Origin: VAXT01 sp964591295
GTDB taxonomy: Bacteria; Actinomycetota; Thermoleophilia; Gaiellales; Gaiellaceae
Length of the DNA stretch: 64,000 nucleotides
Assembly: GCA_964591295.1 (NCBI GenBank)
Contig: CAZQAG010000007.1
Coordinates: forward strand, 1-64,000
Direction of reading: 5' to 3'
Positions 17,320 to 25,527 of the stretch are shown here, piece by piece (position 1 is the first letter of the stretch; each line of letters begins with the position of its first letter). Made by a program: the position numbers and the translations under genes. The notes beneath the pieces are model-generated. The model was not told the DNA's origin. It saw only the letters and a list, made by a program, of their open reading frames with translations, and ran no database searches.

Positions 17320-17719
17320 CTTCTGCCCTCCCTTCGACTTCTTTCAGCTCCGTACGCCAGGCGGCGGCGTCCCAGATCTCGAGGTGGTCGCGCATGCCGG
17401 TGATGACGACGTTCCGGCCGAGCCCTGCGTGCTGGATCAGGGCGGCCGGCAGCATCACGCGCCCCTGCTTGTCGAGCTCGGCCTCGGTTGCGCCTGCGAA
17501 GAAGAAGCGTTGAACCCTTCGAGCCTCCTGGCTGAACGGACCGAGGTCGGCGAGCCACGACTCGACCATGTCCTCCCAGTCGGGGCTGGGGTACGCCACA
17601 AGGCAGCTCTCGAGCCCGCGCGTGACGACGAGACCGCTTGCGAACGCCGACCTGAACTTCGCCGGTAGCGTGACGCGGTTCTTGTCATCGATTGAGTGCT
17701 CGTATTCGCCTAGAAGCAT
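17285..17719 (-). CDS. mraZ: Transcriptional regulator MraZ
   Basis: A 144-aa protein with two AbrB-like half domains: DDKNRVTLPAKFRSAF near the N-terminus and DKQGRVMLPAALIQHAGL in the middle, each with the DxxxR pattern. MraZ forms ring oligomers that bind repeats upstream of its own operon and repress the dcw genes. Four phased GTGG boxes lie 22-61 nt before the ATG, fitting autoregulation. Confidence 0.96.
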   Translation of the reverse strand: MLLGEYEHSIDDKNRVTLPAKFRSAFASGLVVTRGLESCLVAYPSPDWEDMVESWLADLGPFSQEARRVQRFFFAGATEAELDKQGRVMLPAALIQHAGLGRNVVITGMRDHLEIWDAAAWRTELKEVEGRAEDVAERLATKRD

Positions 17720-17740
17720 GTGCGGGGCCGTGCCGGGTTT

Positions 17741-17780
17741 CCACGTTGCCCCACTTTAAACCACAATCACCCACAACGCA
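17741..17780 (-). promoter_or_regulatory. MraZ operator: four GTGG boxes at 10-bp spacing
   Basis: On the minus strand GTGG begins at 17774, 17764, 17754 and 17744, exactly every 10 bp (GTGGGTGATT, GTGGTTTAAA, GTGGGGCAAC, GTGGAAACCC going toward mraZ). Known MraZ boxes are short G-rich repeats with about 10-bp periodicity just upstream of mraZ. One helical turn per box fits side-by-side binding by a ring oligomer. Confidence 0.75.
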
Positions 17781-17781
17781 A
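17753..17781 (-). promoter_or_regulatory. Predicted mraZ (dcw) promoter
   Basis: On the minus strand TTGCGT (17781-17776) and TAAAGT (17758-17753) are 17 bp apart, about 34 nt before the mraZ ATG. The promoter is covered by the MraZ boxes, so box occupancy should block RNA polymerase. Confidence 0.5.
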
Positions 17782-17802
17782 GACTTTCCCCCCAACCCAT
17801 CA

Positions 17803-17925
17803 ACGGGGTCAGACCCTGTAAAGGTTTACGGGGTCAGACCCTGTTAAGGCTTACGGGGTCAGACCCTGTAAAGGCTTACGGGGTCTGACCCTGTTAAGGC
17901 TTACGGGGTCAGACCCCGTTAAGGG
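17803..17925. repeat. Five 25-bp palindrome-bearing tandem repeats
   Basis: Copies begin at 17803, 17828, 17853, 17878 and 17903, an exact 25-bp period. Each contains ACGGGGTCAGACCCTGT followed by WAAGG and a short linker. The fifth has a perfect 17-bp palindrome (ACGGGGTCAGACCCCGT) and includes the stop codon of the PfkB gene. There are no unique spacers, so this is not CRISPR. The position between two 3'/5' gene ends suggests a hairpin terminator array or an expanded REP-like element. Confidence 0.85.
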
Positions 17926-18740
17926 AGGCGGAGCTGGCCTTCATAGGCGCCTCGGCCGGTCATCGCCGCCGCGCCGCACCGGGCGGCGAACGCGAGTGCC
18001 GCCTCCGTGTCGTCACCGCGCGCGAGCGCAAAGGCGAGGCCCGCGGCGAACGAGTCGCCTGCGCCGTATGCATCGGCGACCGGGCCGGGCAGCTCGGCGG
18101 CGGCGTAGGAGCCCGAGCGCTCACCCGCGACGTAGCTTCCGCCCTCGCGTCCCAGCGTCGAGACGATCAGGCGCGGCGGGGGGTCGAGTTGGCCCGCCTC
18201 GAAGGCCTCGGCCGGATCGCGGCCACTGCGGACGAGAGCGTCGAGCGGCACCCCGGCGTCGAGCAGCGTCGGCAACTCCCGCGCGGTGGCCACGAGGACT
18301 CGCGCCTCGCGTGCCGCGCGAAGCGCGTCCGCATCCCCCGCGCTGAAGTAGACCGCGTCGACCTTCGCGAGCTTCTCCCACGGGAGCGCGTCTGCGCCGT
18401 GTGGGTGGAGCTTCTCGCCCATGAGCGTGATCGTCCGCTCTCCGGCCGAGTCGACGAACGTGAAGGCGCGCCGCTGAGGTTGGTCGCGGATGGCCGCGTG
18501 GACGCGAAAGCCGAGCTGCTCGAGGCGCTGACGGGTCCGGCGCCCGAAGTCGTCGTTCCCGACCACGACGAAGAAATCGACGTCGCCGGCGAGCTTGCGA
18601 AGCTGTCCAGCCGCCACCGCCCCGCCGCCGGCCGGCTCTTCCCAGGTCGCCGAGGCACTGATGATCTCGCCCTGCTCCGGCAGCCGTTCCACCTCGGCGA
18701 ACCGAACCCACTCGACATGCCCGACGACCGCGACTCTCAC
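17919..18740 (-). CDS. PfkB-family carbohydrate kinase
   Basis: A 273-aa ribokinase-fold protein. It starts MRVAVVGHVEWVRF, has the early glycine-rich part EEPAGGGAVAAGQLRKLAG, FVVVGNDDFGRR, and ends with the anion-hole/catalytic motif VADAYGAGDSFAAGLAFAL, where the family has D-T-x-G-A-G-D. The general base is the Asp of GAGDSF. It phosphorylates a sugar or nucleoside-like substrate that the sequence does not reveal. It stands alone, divergent from the sigma-factor gene with only 28 nt between. Confidence 0.85.
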   Translation of the reverse strand: MRVAVVGHVEWVRFAEVERLPEQGEIISASATWEEPAGGGAVAAGQLRKLAGDVDFFVVVGNDDFGRRTRQRLEQLGFRVHAAIRDQPQRRAFTFVDSAGERTITLMGEKLHPHGADALPWEKLAKVDAVYFSAGDADALRAAREARVLVATARELPTLLDAGVPLDALVRSGRDPAEAFEAGQLDPPPRLIVSTLGREGGSYVAGERSGSYAAAELPGPVADAYGAGDSFAAGLAFALARGDDTEAALAFAARCGAAAMTGRGAYEGQLRLP

Positions 18741-18768
18741 AATCCGGCTCCCATCCGCGTTAGAGAAG

Positions 18769-19227
18769 ATGATGGCTCTCTTGAGCGTTCCACCCTTCGA
18801 ATCTTTCTACGAGCAGCATCGCGATGCTGTGCTCGGCGAGCTCCGCCGCCTTCTGGGCCGCGACCGCGCCGAGGACGCCTACCAGGAGACCTTCTTGAAG
18901 GCGCTGCGTGCATACGGAGGCTTGCGCAACGCCGACAACCTGCGCGCCTGGGTGATGACGATCGCTCGCCGCGTCGCCGTTGACCAGCTCCGCCGCCGCG
19001 AGCCCTCACCGCCCGATCCGGAGCCGACCACCGATTCCCGCCCGGCATATGCCGCGCTGGGCGAGCTCGCCGACGATCTGCCGCGCAAGGAACGAGCGGC
19101 GGTCGTTCTCCGCTACGGCTACGACCTTTCCTACGCCGCGATCGGCGCCGCGCTCGGTTCGAGCGAGGACGCCGCCCGCCAGGCAGCTTCATCCGGAGTC
19201 CGACGCCTTCGAAGGAGGATGCAATGA
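18769..19227 (+). CDS. ECF-type RNA polymerase sigma factor
   Basis: A 152-aa sigma-70 family protein. Region 2 spans about 10-80 (FYEQHRDAVLGELRRLLG, AEDAYQETFLKALRAY, NLRAWVMTIARRVAVDQLRR) and region 4 about 100-150 (LGELADDLPRKERAAVVLRY, LSYAAIGAALGSSEDAARQ). Region 1 and most of region 3 are missing, as in ECF factors. I chose the first of two adjacent ATGs at 18769; the frame is open further upstream but lacks homology. The stop overlaps the ogt start by 4 nt (ATGA). No anti-sigma gene is adjacent. Confidence 0.88.
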   Translation: MMALLSVPPFESFYEQHRDAVLGELRRLLGRDRAEDAYQETFLKALRAYGGLRNADNLRAWVMTIARRVAVDQLRRREPSPPDPEPTTDSRPAYAALGELADDLPRKERAAVVLRYGYDLSYAAIGAALGSSEDAARQAASSGVRRLRRRMQ

Positions 19228-19796
19228 CCGTCTCCCCCGCTCTCGACAACCGTTTCCGCGAGGCCGCCGCCGCGGCCGGACTGCTCGACGTCGCGTACGA
19301 CCTCACCGACTCGCCGATCGGGACGCTGCTCCTGGCGACAACCGATCGAGGCCTCTGCCGGATCTCGTTTGACCCGCAGCCGGACCGCGAAGCGGAATGG
19401 CTCGCCCAGACGTTCGGCGTTCGCGTTCTGCGTGCGACGAAGCCGATCGAGATCGCGCGGCGCCAGCTGGACGAGTACTTCGAGGGCGCGCGGACGAAGT
19501 TCGAGCTGCCCGTCGACCTTCGCCCGTCCGCGCCGTTCAGCCGCGAGATCCTCAAGCGGCTCGCGCGCGTCCCGCACGGCGAGACGACGACCTACGGCGC
19601 GCTCGCCCGCGCGGCCGGCCGCCCTCAGGCCGCACGCGCCGTCGGCACCGTGATGAACCGGAACCCGATTCCGATCGTCCTTCCGTGCCACCGCGTCGTC
19701 GGCGCGAACGGATCGCTCGTCGGCTACGCCGGGGGCCTCGAGCGCAAGGAACTGCTCCTCAAGCTCGAGGGCGCGCTCGACAACACGCTTCTGTAG
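19224..19796 (+). CDS. ogt: Methylated-DNA--[protein]-cysteine S-methyltransferase
   Basis: A 190-aa suicide DNA-repair protein that removes O6-alkyl groups from guanine. The N-terminal ribonuclease-like half contains DSPIGTLLLATTDRGL; the C-terminal half has VPHGETTTYGALA, GTVMNRNPIPIVLPCHRVVG with the acceptor Cys in PCHRV, and YAGGLERKELLL. It is translationally coupled to the ECF sigma gene, so both are probably made from one transcript under the same stress. Confidence 0.95.
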   Translation: MTVSPALDNRFREAAAAAGLLDVAYDLTDSPIGTLLLATTDRGLCRISFDPQPDREAEWLAQTFGVRVLRATKPIEIARRQLDEYFEGARTKFELPVDLRPSAPFSREILKRLARVPHGETTTYGALARAAGRPQAARAVGTVMNRNPIPIVLPCHRVVGANGSLVGYAGGLERKELLLKLEGALDNTLL

Positions 19797-19862
19797 TCGA
19801 ACTAACCAAACCCGGATCTCGCCTTGTGTGATTTTTCGCGAATGGGTACGTATTAAGGGCTG

Positions 19863-21419
19863 ATGCTCCGCAAGGTCATCGCGCTCCTTCCGGTCACGCT
19901 CTTGGTCGCGGCCTGCGGTGCCGCCAGGGACTCGGCTCCCGCAGACGCCCAACCGCAGAAGTTGTCCATCTCCCCTGCAGATGTGACGACGAAGATCGTC
20001 GGGGCCACGCCGAAGCAGGAGACGATTCTGCGCGAGATCCTTGCAGGGCTCGGGCGCGACACTCGAATCAGGTCCGTGCACGTGATGCCAGCCGGAAAGG
20101 ACGGGCAGTCCGTCGCCGTCGATCCGCATGTGGCGCCCGGCGAGGCTGTCCGTGGAGACTGGGAGGTCTACCTCTTGGCGAACGCCTTCGCCCATCGTTC
20201 GCGCGCAATCGGGCTTCCGCGAGTGACGGCGCTCGACGGCCTATCGCTCGATGCTGGGGATCCCGTCGTACCGCGCGATCCGGTCAGTGCCGAAGCGCTC
20301 TCCCAGCAAGTCGTCTCTGGCGCAAAGAAGAGCGATGCGAGGCTCGCCCAGCTCGAGCTTCTGCACCCGAACAACGACGCCGTCTACGTGAAGCTCCAGG
20401 TCGACGATCCGGCGTCCTTCCTCGACGGTCGCGCGCGTGCGTTCCTTGCGACGGTTCAGACACCTCAATTGGCCCGTTACGACGGGCTCTTCATCGAGGT
20501 CGTGGACGCGAAGGGGAAGCTCGCTTGGTCGTATTCGCACGCGGTGTCCGAGGACGGTGGAGAAAACACGTGGGGATACCACCGACCGGAGCTCGCCGGC
20601 TGCAATCCGATCCCTTCGATCGGAGGGTCCCCGTTCAAAACGCCACCTCCGCCTTGTCCGTCCGGCAAACCTGATGTCCAGGTCGAGACCGTCGCGCCCT
20701 CGGACGTCACCACGAAGATCGTCGGGGGGACGCCGAAGCAGAAAGCTGTGTTGCGGGAGATCCTCTCCGGTCTCGGCCCAACCCGGCTCGACTCGGTCGA
20801 AGTCGTGGCTGACATCGAGAAGGAGTGGCGCGCTCCTTCGAACGCAGTCGGCATCGACTCCAAGGCGCTGAAACCAGACTCGTACTCGTCCTGGCAGGCC
20901 TTCCTCGTCGGGGAATTGTTCGGTCGAAGGTCGCTCGAACTCGGTTTGCCGCCCGTGGCGTACGTCGGCGACAACGGTGACCAGTCCGGCGGGCTCGACT
21001 TTTCAACCGATGCTTCGAACGTTCCCTGGAGGCGCGCGGATGCCGACGGGCCGATCCGGCGCATGGGCGAGATCGCCAAAAGATATGGGGCCTCGACCCG
21101 CGTGCGTGTGCTGAAGCCGAACCGACTTGCGTTCGCCGTCGATTTCCGGGCTGAGAGACCTGCGGAGTTTCTCCAGACAGGTCTCAGGCGGTCGCTCGCG
21201 CCGCTCGAGGATCCTGATGAGGGCCGTCACGATGGGCTGTACATCAAGGTCGTGGACACGAAGGGCCGGCGAGTCCTCGAGAGCGGCCGCGGCGTCTGGG
21301 TGCGTCCTGACCTCCTCGGATGCTCCCCGTATGGTCGGTTCGGCAGCCCGAGCGATCCGCCGATCCCGCCCTGTCCCGCCCTGTCCCGCGAGCTAGTAGC
21401 TAGGTCAGCAGCCTCGTGA
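19863..21419 (+). CDS. Lipoprotein with two tandem copies of an uncharacterised domain
   Basis: A 518-aa predicted lipoprotein: MLRKVIALLPVTLLVAACG is a signal peptide with lipobox VAAC. The mature part is an internal duplication. Copy one starts about 37 (DVTTKIVGATPKQETILREI) and copy two about 277 (DVTTKIVGGTPKQKAVLREI); both carry a later segment like YDGLFIEVVDAKGKLAWS / HDGLYIKVVDTKGRRVLES and a final W-x-x-PEL/DLLGC stretch with Pro-rich CP motifs. I do not recognise the family. It probably sits on the outer face of the membrane. Its 3' end overlaps the convergent gene by 20 nt. Confidence 0.75.
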   Translation: MLRKVIALLPVTLLVAACGAARDSAPADAQPQKLSISPADVTTKIVGATPKQETILREILAGLGRDTRIRSVHVMPAGKDGQSVAVDPHVAPGEAVRGDWEVYLLANAFAHRSRAIGLPRVTALDGLSLDAGDPVVPRDPVSAEALSQQVVSGAKKSDARLAQLELLHPNNDAVYVKLQVDDPASFLDGRARAFLATVQTPQLARYDGLFIEVVDAKGKLAWSYSHAVSEDGGENTWGYHRPELAGCNPIPSIGGSPFKTPPPPCPSGKPDVQVETVAPSDVTTKIVGGTPKQKAVLREILSGLGPTRLDSVEVVADIEKEWRAPSNAVGIDSKALKPDSYSSWQAFLVGELFGRRSLELGLPPVAYVGDNGDQSGGLDFSTDASNVPWRRADADGPIRRMGEIAKRYGASTRVRVLKPNRLAFAVDFRAERPAEFLQTGLRRSLAPLEDPDEGRHDGLYIKVVDTKGRRVLESGRGVWVRPDLLGCSPYGRFGSPSDPPIPPCPALSRELVARSAAS

Positions 21420-21819
21420 GCCCGGAGGCGCGGATCGCATCGTCGCTGTCGAGGTAGGCCTCGAGCGAGGCGACCTTCCCACCCTCGAGGGTCCAGACCT
21501 GGCCCGCCGTCGACGCGAACCCGTCCTCATGCTTGCCCTTCGTGCGGATCGTGCCCAGGACGAGGACGCAGTTCCCCGCGTCGTAGAACTCCAGCGGCTC
21601 GAGGCGGAAGTCTTCCCATCGGTCATTGATCGCCTGAAGGATCTCGCCCATCGCCTTGGGCCCGTGATGCACCTCGCCGTCGGTCGCGGACGAGGCGCGG
21701 AGAACGAAATCCGGGCTCGCGATGCTCTCCAACTCCTCGACGTCGCGCGCGCGGAACGCTTCGTAGGCCCGACGAACGATCGCGACGTTGCCTTGAGTCA
21801 AGACCGTGAGTATCCACAT
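21400..21819 (-). CDS. SnoaL-like/NTF2-fold protein
   Basis: A 139-aa single-domain protein. NVAIVRRAYEAFRARDVEEL, the SPDFVLR strand, HHGPKAMGEIL and the late TAGQVWTLEGGKVASLEAYLD follow the SnoaL-like polyketide-cyclase/limonene-epoxide-hydrolase pattern of a cone-shaped alpha+beta barrel. Function is not predictable from the fold. The ATG at 21819 adds a few residues; a TTG at 21801 (LTQGNVAIV) is equally plausible. Confidence 0.75.
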   Translation of the reverse strand: MWILTVLTQGNVAIVRRAYEAFRARDVEELESIASPDFVLRASSATDGEVHHGPKAMGEILQAINDRWEDFRLEPLEFYDAGNCVLVLGTIRTKGKHEDGFASTAGQVWTLEGGKVASLEAYLDSDDAIRASGLTRLLT

Positions 21820-21839
21820 CGACCCGGATGCCTCGCGTC

Positions 21840-22526
21840 TTAATCGCCCAGCAGGCAGTAACCCACGCCCCAGACGTTCTGGACGTAGGTCGGATGGCCC
21901 GCGTGCGCGAGCCGACGGCGGAGACGTGAGGCATGCGAGTCCAGAGTCCGCGTACGACCGTGCGACCGGAAACCCCAGACGTCGCGGAGCAGTTCCTCCT
22001 TCGTGAATACGCGGTGCGGGTCGCTGGCGAGCTTCAACAGCAGCTCGAACTCCTTCGTCGGCAGCACGACCCGCTCACCGCCCACCGAGACCCGCCTCGT
22101 CGGGCGGTCGATCTCGATCTCCCCCGCCTCGAGGCGCTCGGCCTCCGGCGGCGAGACCCGCCGCAGCACGGCGCGGATGCGCGCGACCAGCTCGTCGTAG
22201 TGGAAGGGCCGATCGAGGTAGTCGTCGCAGCCGCGGTCGAAGGCACGCACGCGGTCGACCGGATCCGACTCCGCGCGGCCGAGCAGGATCACCGGCACCT
22301 CGCGGTCCCACGATCGGCCCGGCTCGCCTTCGCGAAGCCGGCGGCAGAGCTCGGAGCCTTCCGGATCGCCGATCAGCACGAGGTCGGGACGCGCCTGTTC
22401 CAGTAGGTCGAGCGCCTCGCCGTTCTCCGCCTCGACGACGTCGAAGCCATCCTGTCTCAAGTGTCGCTCGAGGAAGCTCCGCGTCGCCTCTTCCGGCTCG
22501 GTCAGCAGTAGGGCGCTCGACAACAT
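21840..22526 (-). CDS. Orphan OmpR/PhoB-type response regulator with degenerate receiver
   Basis: A 228-aa protein with an N-terminal receiver fold (about 4-120) and a C-terminal winged helix of the OmpR type (LPTKEFELLLKLASDPHRVF, LLRDVWGF, TRTLDSHASRLRRRL, YVQNVWGVGYCL). Phosphorylation residues are altered: the acidic pair at the end of strand 1 reads TEPEE, the acceptor position in LVLIGDPEG is Gly53 followed by Asp54, and the switch Lys before PF is Arg (YLDRPF). No histidine kinase is adjacent. It may work without phosphorylation or by another signal. Confidence 0.85.
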   Translation of the reverse strand: MLSSALLLTEPEEATRSFLERHLRQDGFDVVEAENGEALDLLEQARPDLVLIGDPEGSELCRRLREGEPGRSWDREVPVILLGRAESDPVDRVRAFDRGCDDYLDRPFHYDELVARIRAVLRRVSPPEAERLEAGEIEIDRPTRRVSVGGERVVLPTKEFELLLKLASDPHRVFTKEELLRDVWGFRSHGRTRTLDSHASRLRRRLAHAGHPTYVQNVWGVGYCLLGD

Positions 22527-22642
22527 GCGACCGACGCTAGCGACGGCCCGGCCGCTCCGCCAGATGTCCTTTCGCGCGAGTCTGTGCCGAAGATTCGACA
22601 GCGCTCTCTAATGGACATGCCTGCCGCGCCGATAGGGAGCCC

Positions 22643-23059
22643 ATGCGGCTCGTCCTCCGGCACCCGGCTCCCTTCCTCGTGGTGCTCTCTGCGTGCGCGA
22701 CGATCGCCGCGGTCTTCGCCTTTACCCGGCCGGCCTACAGCCCAACTAACGAGGGCGCGATGGTCGACTTCTCCCAGGTTCGCCACTACAGCCCGGATGC
22801 AGTCAGGAGCGCGTTCGCCGGACAGGGCATCCGGCTTCGGCTGAACAGCCGCTTCTTCGGGATCACGATGCTCAGCAGGGTCGCCGTGCCAGATTCGGAC
22901 GCGCTTCAAGTCATGGTGGGGCCCAAGAGCGGCCAGGCGAGCTGGGGACCGAAACTCGAGCCATATGACGAGCGGTTCGGCAATGTCCTCGTCACGTACG
23001 GCGGGCGCGACGAGCAGCTCCTCGACCGAGTCGAGACCGCCGTTTCAGCCTTGCGTTAG
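22643..23059 (+). CDS. Hypothetical membrane-anchored protein
   Basis: A 138-aa protein with an N-terminal hydrophobic helix (FLVVLSACATIAAVFAF) followed by an extracytoplasmic domain containing YSPDAVRSAFAGQGIRL and LLDRVETAVSALR. I do not recognise the family. It ends 4 nt into the convergent protease gene. Confidence 0.55.
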   Translation: MRLVLRHPAPFLVVLSACATIAAVFAFTRPAYSPTNEGAMVDFSQVRHYSPDAVRSAFAGQGIRLRLNSRFFGITMLSRVAVPDSDALQVMVGPKSGQASWGPKLEPYDERFGNVLVTYGGRDEQLLDRVETAVSALR

Positions 23060-23820
23060 CGGCAGCGGCGAAGCCTGACACAGACCCTGTTGATGGGAAT
23101 GGCGAAGTTGAGGCTCTCGCCCTCACCCGAGACGAGCACTCCGACGACCTTCCCGTCCTCGCCCACCGCCGGACCGCCGGAGATCCCGGGGTACGCCGCC
23201 GCGTCAGTCTGAATCTCGTCGTCTGCGACTCGGCCCACGACGCCGGACGTGACAGAGCCCTCGTACCCGAGCGGGCTCCCGGCGAGCAGCAGCTGGTCGC
23301 CGACGAGCGGCGGCACGTACACCGGCTGCTGCCACAGCGGTGGACCGATTCGGCGCGAGACGCGAATGAGGGCGAGGTCGTTGTCCGGGTCGGTCTTGAC
23401 GACCCGTCCGAGCCACACCTTCGTCCCGGTGCGGACACGGGCACCGTAGTCGCCACGATCCACGCTCAGGACGACGACGTGGTTGGCCGTCACCACGTAC
23501 GACGCGCCGCCCTGCACCCAGGCGACGAAGCCGGTGCCTTCGTCCGTCGAGACGCTCACGGTGAAGACGCTGCGCTTCACGCGTGCGGCGAGCGTAGACC
23601 GCGCGAAACGAGCCTTCCGCGCTCGACGTGTGACCCCCCGGACTCGGTCTGCGAGCACAGCCCTCTCACGTTTCGCGACGGTCAGCTCATGCTTGATTCC
23701 CGACAATTGATCTCCGAGCCGGTTGATGTCGTCGCGCCGCTGATCCTGCTCGTAGCGGTAGGCCCACGCTCCGCCCGCGACGACTGCGGCCACGAGCAAA
23801 AAGAGGGCGAGCGCCCTCAC
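23056..23820 (-). CDS. HtrA-like membrane-anchored trypsin-fold serine protease
   Basis: A 254-aa protein with an N-terminal membrane anchor (LALFLLVAAVVAGGAWAY), a short coiled coil (about 25-65), then a chymotrypsin-fold protease. The catalytic triad is visible: His114 in VVTANHVV, Asp148 in DPDNDLALI and Ser214 in PGISGGPAVG. There is no PDZ domain, so substrate delivery must differ from DegP. The active site should face outside the cytoplasm. It follows the UbiB-like gene with no gap. Confidence 0.85.
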   Translation of the reverse strand: MRALALFLLVAAVVAGGAWAYRYEQDQRRDDINRLGDQLSGIKHELTVAKRERAVLADRVRGVTRRARKARFARSTLAARVKRSVFTVSVSTDEGTGFVAWVQGGASYVVTANHVVVLSVDRGDYGARVRTGTKVWLGRVVKTDPDNDLALIRVSRRIGPPLWQQPVYVPPLVGDQLLLAGSPLGYEGSVTSGVVGRVADDEIQTDAAAYPGISGGPAVGEDGKVVGVLVSGEGESLNFAIPINRVCVRLRRCR

Positions 23821-25494
23821 TTACAGCCTTCCCGAGCGGAAGACGCCCCACATCAGCCAGAGCCCGAGCACCCCGGCGATGAAGAACCCGAAGGCCGAGA
23901 CGACGTTCAGGCCGAGCACCTGCGGGCCGGAGGTCGCAAAGACGCCGATCATGCTCGAGCCGATCAGCCCGGCCGCGACGACGAACGCGATGATCAGCCG
24001 GTTGAAGGCGACGTCGAGCTTGTGCATGAACTCGTCGAGGCCCTTGTGCACGAACCCGACCTCGATCTGCCCGTCGCGCATCTGCTCCAGCACGTCGTGG
24101 ATCTGGTGCGGGTAGTCGGAGAAGACGGAGGCGAGCTTCAGCGACTCACGGCGGGCTCGGGAGAACATCCGTTGCGGCGTGTAGCGGCCGAGCAGCAGGC
24201 TCCGCGCGTACGGTCTGGCAACCTCGAAGACGTTGAAGTCGGGATAGAGCTCCACGCCGACCGACGCCAGGGTCGCGATCGCCTTGTCGAGCATGATGAA
24301 GCGGGTCGGCAGGCGCAGGTTGAGCGAGTAGATGACCCCGAAGACCTCGCGGATCACCTGCAGCGGGTCGATCTCGGCGAGGCTCGCGCCGTAGTAGCGG
24401 TAGAAGAGGTCGCGGATCTCCTGGAGGAACTCCTCTTCGCGCTCCTTTGGGTAGCGCACCCCGAGGTCGGCAAGCCGCTTCGGGAGCGCATCGATGTTCT
24501 CGTTCGCGACGTCGATGAACAGGCGGGTCGCCTTCGAGACGTCGTCGTCGGTGAGCTTGCCGGCAAGGCCGAAATCGACGAGGCCGATCAGGTCCGGCCG
24601 GATGACGAGGATGTTCGCCGGGTGCGGGTCTCCGTGGAAGAACCCGTCTCTGAAGATCATCGCCATCCAGGCTTCCGCGATCACCTCGGCGAGGCGCTTG
24701 CGCTCCTCGAGGGAGTAGCCGAGCTCCTCGACGTCGGCGAGCTGGGTCCCCTCGATGAACTCGAGAGTCAGCACGCGGGAGCGCGTGTAACTCCAGTAGA
24801 CGCGTGGGACGCGGACGTGCGGATGTCCTGCGAAGTTGCGATGGAGGGTCTCGGCATTGCGACCCTCGAGCCGGTAGTCGAGCTCCTGGCGGATCGCGCG
24901 GGCGAACTCGTCCACGAGCTCGCGCACGTCGACGAAGTCGAGCGCCCGGACGCGCTCCTTGACGATGCGCGATGCCTGGTAGAGGAGGCCGAGGTCGGCC
25001 TCGATCTGCTCCGGCGCGCCCGGCCGCTGCACTTTGACGGCGACGGTGTGGCCGTTCGGGAGCACCGCACGGTGAACCTGGCCGATCGAGGCGGCGGCGA
25101 CCGGCTCGCGGTCGAACTCCAGGAAGAGGCGCTCGATCGGCTGCCCCAGCTGCTCTCGGACGACGCGCTCGACCTCCTCGTACGGGAAGGGGCGCACGTC
25201 GTCCTGGAGCGCGCGGAGCTCGGAGATGATGTCCGGCGGCAGCACGTCGGGCCGCATCGAGAGCAGCTGGCCGAACTTGACGAAGGTCGGGCCTAGCTCG
25301 TCCAGGAGCTCACGGAGGTGCTGGCCGCGCTGGGACGGCGCCCCCTCCGCGATCACGGCGCCGTTGCCGCGCCCCGGCAAGAGGTCGGTGAGCTTGTGGC
25401 GCTCGAAGAAGTAGCCGAAGCCGTGCCGGACGGCGACCTGGGCGATCTCCGTCAGCCGGCCGAGGTTGCGAGTCTTTGGCGGCGCTTGAGCCAT
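23821..25494 (-). CDS. ABC1/UbiB-family protein kinase-like protein
   Basis: A 557-aa atypical kinase-like protein. It has the family KxGQ motif (GPTFVKFGQLLSMRPDVLP), the Ala-rich nucleotide loop AAASIGQVHRA, the HGDPHPANILV catalytic-type loop and VDFGLAGKL metal loop. The C-terminus has two membrane helices (LIIAFVVAAGLIGSSMIGVFA, FGFFIAGVLGLWLMWGVF). UbiB-type proteins act in quinone or other isoprenoid-lipid biology. The bacterial substrate is unclear, and no ubiquinone genes are nearby. Confidence 0.92.
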   Translation of the reverse strand: MAQAPPKTRNLGRLTEIAQVAVRHGFGYFFERHKLTDLLPGRGNGAVIAEGAPSQRGQHLRELLDELGPTFVKFGQLLSMRPDVLPPDIISELRALQDDVRPFPYEEVERVVREQLGQPIERLFLEFDREPVAAASIGQVHRAVLPNGHTVAVKVQRPGAPEQIEADLGLLYQASRIVKERVRALDFVDVRELVDEFARAIRQELDYRLEGRNAETLHRNFAGHPHVRVPRVYWSYTRSRVLTLEFIEGTQLADVEELGYSLEERKRLAEVIAEAWMAMIFRDGFFHGDPHPANILVIRPDLIGLVDFGLAGKLTDDDVSKATRLFIDVANENIDALPKRLADLGVRYPKEREEEFLQEIRDLFYRYYGASLAEIDPLQVIREVFGVIYSLNLRLPTRFIMLDKAIATLASVGVELYPDFNVFEVARPYARSLLLGRYTPQRMFSRARRESLKLASVFSDYPHQIHDVLEQMRDGQIEVGFVHKGLDEFMHKLDVAFNRLIIAFVVAAGLIGSSMIGVFATSGPQVLGLNVVSAFGFFIAGVLGLWLMWGVFRSGRL

Positions 25495-25527
25495 GACCCA
25501 AAGTGTTCCACGCGCAGCGGGAGTCCC

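Noticed and set aside
17803..17925. CRISPR array
   Set aside because: The repeats are directly adjoining with no unique spacers, are palindromic, and no cas genes are present.
23479..25296. 605-codon plus-strand frame opposite the UbiB-like gene
   Set aside because: Acidic, low-complexity shadow; the minus strand has all family motifs.
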